A stretch of DNA of 33,218 nucleotides from Pseudomonadota bacterium (lineage in GTDB: Bacteria > Pseudomonadota > Alphaproteobacteria > Rhizobiales > Beijerinckiaceae): NCBI GenBank assembly GCA_021780435.1, contig JAJXYV010000211.1:1-33218 (forward strand). Direction: 5' to 3'. The notes under the pieces were generated by a model. It was not told where the DNA came from. It saw only the letters and a program-made list of their open reading frames with translations, and searched no databases. The position numbers were made by a program, and so were the translations under genes. Below are positions 1 through 7,286 of this stretch, in pieces. The first letter of the stretch is position 1. Each line of letters starts with the position of its first letter.

Positions 1-1
1 C

Positions 2-1366
2 ACGGACGCCGAGGCCGAGGCGATCGCCAACGATCCCGATCAGGCCGCGGGCCTCCTGACCCGCGACGACGACGTGCTCGACACCTGGTTCTCTTCGGCC
101 CTCTGGCCGATGTCGACGCTCGGCTGGCCGGAAGAGAAAAACGACCTTGCGGCGCGCTATCCGACCGACGTGCTGGTCACCGGCTTCGACATCATCTTTT
201 TCTGGGTCGCCCGCATGATGATGTTCGGGCTGCATTTCCAGAAAAAGGTCCCGTTCCGCCACGTCTATCTCCACGCGCTCGTGCGCGACGAGAAGGGCGC
301 GAAAATGTCGAAGTCGAAGGGGAATGTCATCGATCCCCTGCAACTCATCGACACTTTTGGCGCCGACGCCCTGCGTTTCACCCTTGCGGCCATGGCCGCG
401 CAAGGGCGCGACATCAAGCTCGCGACCTCGCGCGTCGAGGGTTACCGCAATTTCGCGACCAAGCTCTGGAACGCCGCGCGCTTTGCGGAAATGAACCAGT
501 GTCGCGGCCATCTCGGCTTCGATCCGACCCGGGTCAGGGAAGTGCTGAACCGCTGGATCATCGGGGAAACCGCGCGCGCCGTCACCGAGGTCGAAACGGC
601 GCTCGTCCAGTACAAGTTCAACGAGGCGGCGCAAGCGGCCTATCGCTTCGTCTGGAACATCTTCTGCGACTGGCATCTGGAGCTGGCCAAGCCGCTCCTG
701 CAGGGGGCGGACGGCCCGGCCAAGGACGAGGCGCGGGACGTCATCGGTTTCGTGCTCGACCAGATCTGCAAGCTGCTCCATCCTTTCATGCCTTTCCTCA
801 CCGAAGAGATCTGGTCGATCCGCGGTCAGGAGCTTCCGCGCGAGTCCATGCTCGCCCTTGCCTTGTGGCCCGATCTGCGCGGGCTCGAGGACGCGGAGGC
901 CGAGACGGAGATCGGCTGGGTCGTCGATGTCGTGTCGCAGGTGCGCTCGGTGCGCGCCGAAATGAACGTGCCCGCCGGCGCGCAGATTCCTTTGGTCCTG
1001 GTCGGCGCCACGGAGGCCGACGCGCGCCGCGCTCAACGTTGGACCGAGACCGTCAAGCGCCTGGCGCGCCTGTCCGGCATCGAATTGCAACCGAAGGCCC
1101 CGCCGCAGTCGGTTCAGGTCGTCGCGCGCGGCACGGTCCTGGCGCTGCCGCTCGAGGGCGTCATCGACTTCGCGGCCGAGCGCGCGCGGCTTGAAAAGGG
1201 CGTCGCCGCCGAGCAGAAGGAGATCGCCAAGATCGACGCCAAGCTCGGCAACGCCGATTTCCTGCGGCGCGCGCCGGAAGAAGTCGTCGAGGAGCAGCAG
1301 GAGCGTCGCGAACAGGCGGTGGCGCGGCTGGAGAAGATGTCCGCGGCGTTGAAGCTGCTGGGCTAG
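2..1366 (+). CDS. valS: Valine--tRNA ligase, C-terminal part (5' truncated by window edge)
   Basis: Class I aminoacyl-tRNA synthetase that charges tRNA-Val in the cytoplasm. The reading frame is open from base 2, so the start lies upstream and about 454 residues remain of a protein that is normally around 900. Visible: the class I signature AKMSKSKGNVIDP (KMSKS at bases 302-316), the preceding catalytic-core stretch with FFWVARMMMFG, the helical anticodon-binding domain with HPFMPFLTEEIW, and the C-terminal coiled-coil arm typical of ValRS (roughly the last 70 residues, rich in E, K, R and A, ending LKLLG). The stop TAG (1364-1366) lies inside the tetranucleotide CTAG that also supplies the stop of the convergent mntH gene. 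Family assignment is secure; the Rossmann core and editing domain are outside the window. Confidence 0.97.
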   Translation, partial: TDAEAEAIANDPDQAAGLLTRDDDVLDTWFSSALWPMSTLGWPEEKNDLAARYPTDVLVTGFDIIFFWVARMMMFGLHFQKKVPFRHVYLHALVRDEKGAKMSKSKGNVIDPLQLIDTFGADALRFTLAAMAAQGRDIKLATSRVEGYRNFATKLWNAARFAEMNQCRGHLGFDPTRVREVLNRWIIGETARAVTEVETALVQYKFNEAAQAAYRFVWNIFCDWHLELAKPLLQGADGPAKDEARDVIGFVLDQICKLLHPFMPFLTEEIWSIRGQELPRESMLALALWPDLRGLEDAEAETEIGWVVDVVSQVRSVRAEMNVPAGAQIPLVLVGATEADARRAQRWTETVKRLARLSGIELQPKAPPQSVQVVARGTVLALPLEGVIDFAAERARLEKGVAAEQKEIAKIDAKLGNADFLRRAPEEVVEEQQERREQAVARLEKMSAALKLLG

Positions 1367-2685
1367 CCGGAGACGGCGTCGAAGATCAGCTTGGCGTTGA
1401 GGAGCGTGATGCCGGCCGCCAGCGTCGCCGCAAGCCAAGTCGTCGGCCGTGGGGCGACATGCGGCCCCATGACTTTGCGCGAGCCGGTGAACCAGACGAG
1501 CGGCGCCAGGGCGAAGGGAAGGGCGAAGCTCAGCACGACCTGCGACAGCACAATCAGCCGTCCCGCCGCCGCGTCGCCCGCATAAGTGGCGACGGCCGCC
1601 GCCGGCGCGATGGTCAGCGTCCGGGTGATGAGGCGCCGCGCGGCGGGCCGCAGGCGCAGGCGCAGGAAGCCATCCATGATGAGTTGGCCGGCGAGCGTCG
1701 CGGTGAGGGTGGAATTGACGCCGCAGGCGAGCAGGGACAGGCCGAAAAGCTTGGCGGCTATGGGCGCGCCGAGAATCGGCGCGATCAGGCGATAGGCTTC
1801 GGAAAGATCTGCGACATTCTCATGCCGATGGACGTGGAAGGTCGCGGCGGCGAGGATCAGGATCGCGGCGTTGATGGCGAGCGCGAAGGTCAGCGCGAGG
1901 GCGGAATCGGCCATGGCGAAGCGGATCGCTTCGCGGCGGGAGGCCTCATCGGGCGCGACGGCGCGCGTCTGCACCACGCCGGAATGAAGGAAGAGATTGT
2001 GCGGCATGATGGTCGCGCCGATGACGCCCATCGCCAGATAGAGCATTTTCGGGTCGTCCAGTAGCTCGCGCGTCGGCATGAGGGCGCCCGCCGCATCCGA
2101 CCAATCGGGTCGCGCCAGAGCGAGCTGGATGGCGAAACTCGCGGCGATGATCATCAGCAGGGCGATCACGAAGGCTTCGAGCTTGCGAAAGCCGAAACGC
2201 TCGAAGGCGAGGATGAGAACCACGTCGATGGCCGTGAGGATCGCGCCGAGCCAGAGCGGGAAGCCGAAAAGGAGGCTGAGGCCGATCGCCGTGCCGATGA
2301 CCTCGGCGAGGTCGGTGGCAAGGATCGCAAGTTCCTGGGTCAGCCAGAGAAAAAGGTTGAGCTGCGGCGGCAGGTGGGCGCGGCAGGCCTGGGCCAGATC
2401 GAGATGGGCGGCGAAGGCTAACCGGGCCGACAAGGACTGGAACAGGATCGCGACGAGGCTCGACAGCACGACGACGGATAAGAGACGCATGCCGAATTGC
2501 GAACCGGCGGCCAGCGACGTCGCCCAGTTGCCCGGGTCCATATAGCCGGTCGCGACCAGATAGCCGGGGCCGACGAAAACCATGAAGCGCTTGAAGAAGC
2601 CGCCGCCCGGAGGAGGCCGCACCGAGCCGCGCGCGGCGGAAAAGCCATCGCGTTCCAACGGCTGCACGGGCTCCGGGTTGAGCAT
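1363..2685 (-). CDS. mntH: Nramp-family divalent metal (Mn2+/H+) transporter
   Basis: Inner-membrane proton-coupled importer of Mn2+ and possibly Fe2+. The 440-residue protein has the two Nramp signatures: DPGNWATSL in TM1 (from about residue 50) and MPHNLFLHSG in TM6 (about 227). In characterised homologues the D, N and M of these motifs bind the metal, and all three are present. About eleven hydrophobic segments follow one another as expected. Start chosen at ATG 2685 because AGAGG lies 7 nt upstream; ATG 2700 is an alternative but its GAGGGG is only 3 nt away. An in-frame extension to 2832 is unlikely, since it lacks a transporter-like sequence and would run through a palindrome that looks like an operator (2799-2816). 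Converges with valS, overlapping 4 bp at CTAG. Monocistronic by layout. Confidence 0.95.
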   Translation of the reverse strand: MLNPEPVQPLERDGFSAARGSVRPPPGGGFFKRFMVFVGPGYLVATGYMDPGNWATSLAAGSQFGMRLLSVVVLSSLVAILFQSLSARLAFAAHLDLAQACRAHLPPQLNLFLWLTQELAILATDLAEVIGTAIGLSLLFGFPLWLGAILTAIDVVLILAFERFGFRKLEAFVIALLMIIAASFAIQLALARPDWSDAAGALMPTRELLDDPKMLYLAMGVIGATIMPHNLFLHSGVVQTRAVAPDEASRREAIRFAMADSALALTFALAINAAILILAAATFHVHRHENVADLSEAYRLIAPILGAPIAAKLFGLSLLACGVNSTLTATLAGQLIMDGFLRLRLRPAARRLITRTLTIAPAAAVATYAGDAAAGRLIVLSQVVLSFALPFALAPLVWFTGSRKVMGPHVAPRPTTWLAATLAAGITLLNAKLIFDAVSG

Positions 2686-3049
2686 GACAAGACCTCTCAT
2701 CGTCCCCTCAATATAGGGAGCCCACGGCGCGACAAGAAAGGGATGTTTTGCCCGGGCCTTTGCGCTTCGCGCGAGGTTCAAATCTTCGCGAGCCCCGTGT
2801 TGCGAAGTTTCGCAACCTTTCTCGGCAATCATGGGTTTGCTTCACCGAATCAAGCTGTTGCCGGCGATGGTCCGGCTGTGTCCGCGGCGTCGTTTTGTGG
2901 CTTGGGCGCCACAGACTAAAATCAACTTTAGAATGCCCGAAGTTTGAAAAGACGCCGCCGCGATTCAGCCATAAAGGAGAAGCTAGTTCGTTAGCGTCAT
3001 GGGCGGGATGAAGGGCGGTCCGGTCAGGGGTCCCGTCAGGAGAATTCGA
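2686..3049. other. Divergent intergenic region between mntH and exoR-like gene
   Basis: About 364 bases with no convincing gene. It must hold the promoters of both divergent genes. The notable element is the 18-bp palindrome at 2799-2816 (listed separately). Closer to the exoR-like gene there is a short AT-rich patch near 2918-2935 containing CTAAA and TTTAG half-repeats around ATCAAC. I cannot call a reliable -35/-10 pair for either gene by eye. Confidence 0.5.
2799..2816. promoter_or_regulatory. Perfect 8+2+8 palindrome upstream of mntH, candidate operator
   Basis: GTTGCGAA and TTCGCAAC arms separated by GT form an 18-bp perfect dyad 113 bp upstream of the chosen mntH start. Mn transporters in this order are usually repressed by Fur-family (Mur) or MntR proteins that bind dyads of this size. 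I cannot match this sequence to a specific published consensus, so the regulator is unassigned. Confidence 0.35.
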
Positions 3050-3874
3050 GTGAAAGCGGCGTTCGGGCGAATATTTCTGACATGTTGTCTTGCCGCCTGC
3101 GCGGCAGGGCCCGCATACGCCTTCGACGGCGCCGACAAATCGACTCCTTCCAACCAGACGCTCGATATTTTCAAAGATCCCCGCCAGGCTCTCGAAGTCG
3201 CGCTCGAGAACTATCGCGCCGGAAATCCCGCCTCTTCGGTGGAGGCGCTCAAATATGCGGCCGCCGGCGGCGAGCCTTTGGCGCAGTGGAAACTCGGCAA
3301 GATGTATGCGGATGGCGACGGCGTGCCCCGCGACGACTACAAGGCCTATCAATATTTCCAGCAGATCGTCGACAAATATGACGAGGACAACGTCAACTGG
3401 CGCGAGAAATCGGTCGTCGCCAGCGCCTTCGTCGCGGTCGGCGTGTTCGAACTCAAGGGCATTCCCGGTTCGCGCCTCAAGGCGGACCCCGATGAGGCGA
3501 TGCGCCTGTTCCTCTATGCGGCGACGAATTTCGGCGATTCCAACGCGCAGTACAATCTGGCGCGGCTCTATATGGACGGCGCCGGCGGGCTCGCCAAGGA
3601 CAATCGTCAGGCGGCGCGTTGGCTCAACCTGGCTGCGGAGAAAGGCCATGTCGAGTCGCAGGCTCTGCTCGGCCACCTGCTCTTCGTCGGCGACGGGATT
3701 CCGGTCCAGCGCGCGCGCGGCCTGATGTGGCTGACGCTTGCCCGCGAAGGCGCAAACGGCAAGGGGCAGGACTGGGTTGCGAAGCTTTACGACCAGGACA
3801 TGAAGATCGCGAATGACAGCGACCGGCAGATCGCCCTGGTCTATCTGGAAGAACATCTCAAGCGGCGCGACTGA
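3050..3874 (+). CDS. exoR: ExoR-like periplasmic Sel1-repeat regulator
   Basis: 274-residue exported protein. In rhizobia ExoR is the periplasmic inhibitor of the ExoS sensor kinase and so controls exopolysaccharide, motility and acid response through ChvI. Start chosen at GTG 3050: AGGAG lies 7 nt upstream, and translation from there gives a clean signal peptide (MKAAFGR, hydrophobic core, predicted cleavage after AYA at about residue 24, mature FDGADK). An ATG at 2999 would add a basic non-signal extension. Sel1/TPR-like repeats are visible at about 60-105 (AQWKLGKMYADGDGVP), 145-180 (AQYNLARLYMDGAGG) and 185-230 (SQALLGHLLFVGDGIP). Length matches ExoR (about 268 in Sinorhizobium). No exoS/chvI genes lie in the window, so the assignment rests on sequence and length alone; a generic Sel1 protein is the alternative. 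Confidence 0.8.
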   Translation: MKAAFGRIFLTCCLAACAAGPAYAFDGADKSTPSNQTLDIFKDPRQALEVALENYRAGNPASSVEALKYAAAGGEPLAQWKLGKMYADGDGVPRDDYKAYQYFQQIVDKYDEDNVNWREKSVVASAFVAVGVFELKGIPGSRLKADPDEAMRLFLYAATNFGDSNAQYNLARLYMDGAGGLAKDNRQAARWLNLAAEKGHVESQALLGHLLFVGDGIPVQRARGLMWLTLAREGANGKGQDWVAKLYDQDMKIANDSDRQIALVYLEEHLKRRD

Positions 3875-3900
3875 GCCTGCATTGCTGACGCCCAATAATG

Positions 3901-3926
3901 AAAAACGGCCCGGAAAACCCGGGCCG
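3901..3926 (-). terminator. Rho-independent terminator of the MipA/OmpV gene
   Basis: Stem CGGCCCGG / CCGGGCCG (arms 3906-3913 and 3919-3926) with a 5-nt loop. On the minus strand it is followed by five T (plus-strand A run 3901-3905). It sits 34 bp past the stop of the minus-strand gene at 3960. In the plus direction there is no T tract, so it would serve exoR poorly. Confidence 0.85.
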
Positions 3927-3959
3927 CGCGCGTTTCAGGAGGTCTCCCGGCTTCTCCGG

Positions 3960-4823
3960 TCAGAAGGCGGGAATCCAGTAGAGCTCCTTGGTCTTGAAGC
4001 GATAGGCGATTTCGAGGCCCGCCGAGAACTGGTCGCGCGAGCCGGTGCGGGCGACCAACGGGCTGTTGGCGACGCTGCCGGTCAGCACTTCGTAATTGCC
4101 GAAGGCGCTAATCCGCCAGGTTTCGGACAATTCATAGCGCGCCGCCACCGTGAGGCCCGCCGAGGTCAGGCCGCCCGTGGCGTTATAGGGCGTGAGCAGG
4201 CCGCCACCCAGTTGATTGAGCGCCGCCTGGGCCGGCGTCACGGAGAAGAAGGCGTTGGCGTATTGGTCATTGTTGAAATTGAGCCGCGGGCCGACCGAAA
4301 GGGTCACGGGACCCCATTTCTGCCAGACGTCTGCGTTCAGGGCGAAAGCCCAGCCGTCATAGCCGGAAATCGCCTTGCGCGCTTCGCCGCGGACGCGCAT
4401 CCAGGACAAGGGCGTCCATTCGGCGAAGGCGCCGACCTCGATGCTTGCGGAGACGTCGTTCATGCCGAACAGCGCCGGGTTGCTTCTGACGTTGCGATCG
4501 CCAACCCAGTTGCCGGCGGGGCCGACGGCGAACCAGTCGTTATGCAGCACCACGAAGCTGAAGCTGTCGTCGGGCGAGCTGAAGCGCGGGGGCTGGTCGA
4601 CGCGGCGCAGTTCGAATCCCGGCAGGCCGTAGAAGGAATAGGTGCTGGCGCCGGGATAGCTCGGCGCGACGCCGCCCATGGCTTCGAGCGTCACGACCCA
4701 CTCCGGCGTCGCATCCTTGGGCGTCGTGTTCAGGAAAGGCAATTGCAGATCGTCGGCGCGAACCGAGGCGCCCGAGACGAGAGTGGCCGCAAGGACCAAT
4801 GCGCGCAGCGAAAGTTTCGACAC
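3960..4823 (-). CDS. MipA/OmpV family outer-membrane protein
   Basis: 287-residue exported beta-barrel. Members of this family scaffold murein enzymes (MipA with MltA) or act as outer-membrane porin-like proteins (OmpV). Start chosen at GTG 4823, preceded by GGGGGA 5 nt upstream, because it gives MSKLSLRALVLAATLV as a standard signal peptide with cleavage after VRA (residue 23); the TTG at 4835 has no comparable ribosome site. The mature part alternates polar and hydrophobic residues with many aromatic girdle residues, contains the family-typical APSYPGA and PGFELRR segments near the N-terminus, and ends in phenylalanine (WIPAF), the usual BAM-recognised C-terminus. Followed by a strong terminator, so likely monocistronic. 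Exact substrate or partner cannot be read from sequence. Confidence 0.85.
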   Translation of the reverse strand: MSKLSLRALVLAATLVSGASVRADDLQLPFLNTTPKDATPEWVVTLEAMGGVAPSYPGASTYSFYGLPGFELRRVDQPPRFSSPDDSFSFVVLHNDWFAVGPAGNWVGDRNVRSNPALFGMNDVSASIEVGAFAEWTPLSWMRVRGEARKAISGYDGWAFALNADVWQKWGPVTLSVGPRLNFNNDQYANAFFSVTPAQAALNQLGGGLLTPYNATGGLTSAGLTVAARYELSETWRISAFGNYEVLTGSVANSPLVARTGSRDQFSAGLEIAYRFKTKELYWIPAF

Positions 4824-4962
4824 AATATCCCCCAAATCTTGCCTTCAGTTTTACCAGCGGCCAAGAAGGGGGAACAGGCGTTTTTGCGCGTGCGATCAAG
4901 ATTGTCGCGGGCGTCGTTTTCTTGCAACAGTCCGTCGTAACGATTCATCAAGGATTATTTAT

Positions 4963-5298
4963 TTGCCCGGGCCTATCGACATCGTGGCCAAGACGCCCGC
5001 CTGGCTGGCGCGCGGCATGATCCGGACCTATCGGGTCACCTTGTCCAGCGTCGCGGGACGCAATTGCCGCTATCTGCCGACCTGCTCCGCTTTCGCGGAT
5101 GAAGCGATCGGGCGTCACGGCCTATGGGTCGGCGGCTGGATGGGCTTCGCGCGAATCTGCCGCTGCCATCCCTGGGGCGATTCGGGCTTCGATCCGGTTC
5201 CGTCCAGGCTCCCTGAAGGCGCCGACGCCTTGCGTCCATGGCGTTATGGCGCGTGGCGGCGCAAGCCTGTGTGCGAAGCCGTCGAGCGCGAGGAATAG
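4963..5298 (+). CDS. yidD: Membrane protein insertion efficiency factor YidD
   Basis: 111-residue amphipathic inner-membrane-associated protein that assists YidC-dependent insertion. The family core is present: RTYRVTLSSVAGRNCRYLPTCS with the conserved cysteines (C35, C41), then GWMGFARICRCHPWG and GFDPVP. Start chosen at TTG 4963 because AAGGA lies 8 nt upstream and the resulting 18-residue lead-in matches the usual distance before the IR.Y motif; GTG 4984 and ATG 5017 lack a ribosome site. In many bacteria yidD lies between rnpA and yidC; here it stands alone, divergent from the MipA/OmpV gene across a 139-bp gap that must carry both promoters. Confidence 0.93.
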   Translation: MPGPIDIVAKTPAWLARGMIRTYRVTLSSVAGRNCRYLPTCSAFADEAIGRHGLWVGGWMGFARICRCHPWGDSGFDPVPSRLPEGADALRPWRYGAWRRKPVCEAVEREE

Positions 5299-5360
5299 GC
5301 CAGCGCTCCAGGCGTCGTTCAGGCGCGACCCTTTCCCGGCTTCGGTTCAGCGCGGGCGCC

Positions 5361-5966
5361 TCAGGAACGGGGGCGCACGAAGACGAAGCGGCGGTCGGCC
5401 TCCCAGTAGCGGTCGGACGGACCGCAGTCGCCGCGCAACCAGAGCCCGCCGCCGCCGCTGACCTCCATGGAGAACAGGTCGAGTTCATCGCTCGATCCCG
5501 CGGCGGATTTTGTCGCGATGATGAGCCGCTCGCCGCGGGGCTGGTCCTCGTAGGCAAGCCGCAGTGCGGGGCCGACCTCGGCCGGGCACAGCTCCAGGCC
5601 CAACGCCACCGCCTTTTCGCAGATCTGGCTGTAGAGCGCGCCCTTCTTGAACCCAAGGTCGCCGACGGAGAGAACGACGAGGTCGACCTCCGTCTCGTTC
5701 TTGGCGGATTGATAAGCCGGCTTGCCAAGGAAATCGTTCACCCAGGAGCCGGCGCGGTGGTTGCCGGTCGCGAGCGCCTTGCGATAGGCCTCGGCCGATT
5801 TGTGAACGCCCAGCCTCACGGTTTTCCAGACGGGGAAATCGGCGGCCGGCGTCTCGACGACCGATAATTCGCCGCTCAGAAGGCGCTTGACGCCCTCCGC
5901 GCCCCCGAGTTTCTTCACCACGGCGTCGAGTTGGTCGCCGGTCAAATTGACGGATGCGGCTGTCAT
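5361..5966 (-). CDS. Conserved-looking protein of unknown function
   Basis: I do not recognise a named family. The 201-residue product looks soluble: no signal peptide and no membrane segment. Start chosen at ATG 5966, which has a very good ribosome site (GGGAGGA, 4-5 nt upstream). Residues 1-40 (LTGDQLDAVVKKLGGAEGVKRLLSGE) look like a small helical module. The central part has GSWVNDFLGKPAY (about 73-85), then VGDLGFKKGALYSQICEKA and GLELCPAEVGPALRLAY (about 101-139), a pattern resembling a helix-turn-helix-like segment followed by a beta-rich end (LWLRGDCG, RRFVFVRPR). The tight spacing of aromatic and charged residues and the strong ribosome site argue that it is real. It faces yidD convergently with a 62-bp gap. 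Confidence 0.8.
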   Translation of the reverse strand: MTAASVNLTGDQLDAVVKKLGGAEGVKRLLSGELSVVETPAADFPVWKTVRLGVHKSAEAYRKALATGNHRAGSWVNDFLGKPAYQSAKNETEVDLVVLSVGDLGFKKGALYSQICEKAVALGLELCPAEVGPALRLAYEDQPRGERLIIATKSAAGSSDELDLFSMEVSGGGGLWLRGDCGPSDRYWEADRRFVFVRPRS

Positions 5967-6237
5967 TTCGTCCTCCCTGAGCTCTTCCGCCTTTTGGAGC
6001 GTCCTTCCGCTCCGGTCGGAACCTGACTGCGGCAGTCCGGGCGTTCGACGATGGCGTCCGCGCCCTTTCGCCCGCGCCGTCATCGACATCCTGCCAAAAG
6101 GCGGCGCAAGCGCATGAGAACAAAAGCTGCTGATATTCTTGCCCGGCGGCCCGGCAAGTCAATGCGACATAATGTTTCGCCGATGGCCGCACAGGGCCGG
6201 GAATGGAAGCGGGGCGCCTCAGAAGCCGCAGAACGGC

Positions 6238-7107
6238 TCACTCATGCGCCATGACCTTCAGCGCCAACGCATAGAGCCGCAGGCGCTGTACGTCGGGCAG
6301 GGCTTTCATCGCGTCGAGATAGATCAATCCATTGTGGCATTGCCGGGCGTCGCCCAATGGCGGATCGGGAACCTTGCCGTCGAGAAGCTGCGCCACGCCG
6401 GCCTCGTCCATGCCTTTGGACAACATCAGCTTTTCGAGATCGTCGAAATCGGCTGACGTGGGGGCCTCGCGATCGATCTTCTTGTTGGAGCCGTCGCCGA
6501 TCGCCTCGAGCCCGGCCTGCGCTTCGCCCGCCATCAGGGCGCGATGCGCGGCGGTGAAGGCGACGAATCGGTCGGCGGGCGCGCCATTGAGGAAATCGAC
6601 GCAAAGGGCCGGATCGGTTTGCTCAAGTTGCTGGAGAACCTTCCGGTGTTCACCGAACAGTTTGTCGAGCGCCGCCGCGCCGGCCTTGGCCCCCATCAGG
6701 CCGCGATTCTGGCGTAGCGTCTGGATCGCGAGGGTCAAAAAGAGGTCGGGGGCGTCGTCGTGGGTTTCGAGCCCCTGCGCGAGCGCGGCATGAAGTGTCG
6801 CGTCGTAATCCGCGGGATAGAGCGCGCGGAACTCGGTCAGGAAAGCGGCATATTCAAGCGCCTGGGCGAGCTTGTCCTGCAAGGCGGCGAGTTTCTGCGG
6901 ATCCTCGGTTGTCGATGGATCGGCGGGCGCGGCTTCCTTCGCCTCCGCCTCGACTGGCGTCGTCGTCACTGGCTTGACCGCGAGCGGAGGCTCGGCTGGC
7001 GCGGACTTCTGCGCGCCCGTGGCGAGAAACCAGCTGCCGAAGGCGGCGGCCAGTGCCGCCGTCATCGCCAGCAGAGCGATTCTGATCTGATTCTTCCAAT
7101 TACCCAT
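6238..7107 (-). CDS. Unassigned single-TM anchored protein
   Basis: 289 residues, family not recognised. Start at ATG 7107 gives a short basic tail (MGNWKNQIR), one membrane segment at about residues 8-28, then an Ala/Pro/Thr/Glu-rich linker (about 33-75) and a helical periplasmic domain (about 80-289) with two cysteines, one in DPALCVDF and one in DARQCHNGL, that could form a disulfide. An in-frame extension to 7263 exists but would put a basic, cysteine-bearing tail before the anchor and lacks a ribosome site. The topology (N-in, helical domain outside) is inferred. It is divergent from thrS, with about 180 bp between starts. No partner gene suggests a role; a DUF-type envelope protein is the best description. 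Confidence 0.7.
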   Translation of the reverse strand: MGNWKNQIRIALLAMTAALAAAFGSWFLATGAQKSAPAEPPLAVKPVTTTPVEAEAKEAAPADPSTTEDPQKLAALQDKLAQALEYAAFLTEFRALYPADYDATLHAALAQGLETHDDAPDLFLTLAIQTLRQNRGLMGAKAGAAALDKLFGEHRKVLQQLEQTDPALCVDFLNGAPADRFVAFTAAHRALMAGEAQAGLEAIGDGSNKKIDREAPTSADFDDLEKLMLSKGMDEAGVAQLLDGKVPDPPLGDARQCHNGLIYLDAMKALPDVQRLRLYALALKVMAHE

Positions 7108-7286
7108 CTGGCGCCAAACTGCCCGTTTACAGGGCGCGCACTTTGGCTCGGGCGGGGGCCGCGCGTCAATGTTCGCAGGCTTATTACCTGCGCCCGCATT
7201 GCGCGCGTCCCGTAAATCGCGATAGGAAAGCGCTTCCCAAGACAGCTTACGCCGGCTCGTCACGGCGAGTGAGCATGGAGACCGAC

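Noticed and set aside
2708-3895. 395-residue minus-strand open frame
   Set aside because: Antisense to the exoR-like gene, which has a ribosome site, signal peptide and Sel1 repeats.
3813-4940. 375-residue plus-strand open frame
   Set aside because: Antisense to the MipA/OmpV gene, which has a signal peptide, barrel features and its own terminator.
6138-6158. Hairpin CTTGCC...GGCAAG between the two unassigned genes
   Set aside because: Six-base stem extended only weakly inside, no T tract in either direction, so no basis for a terminator call.
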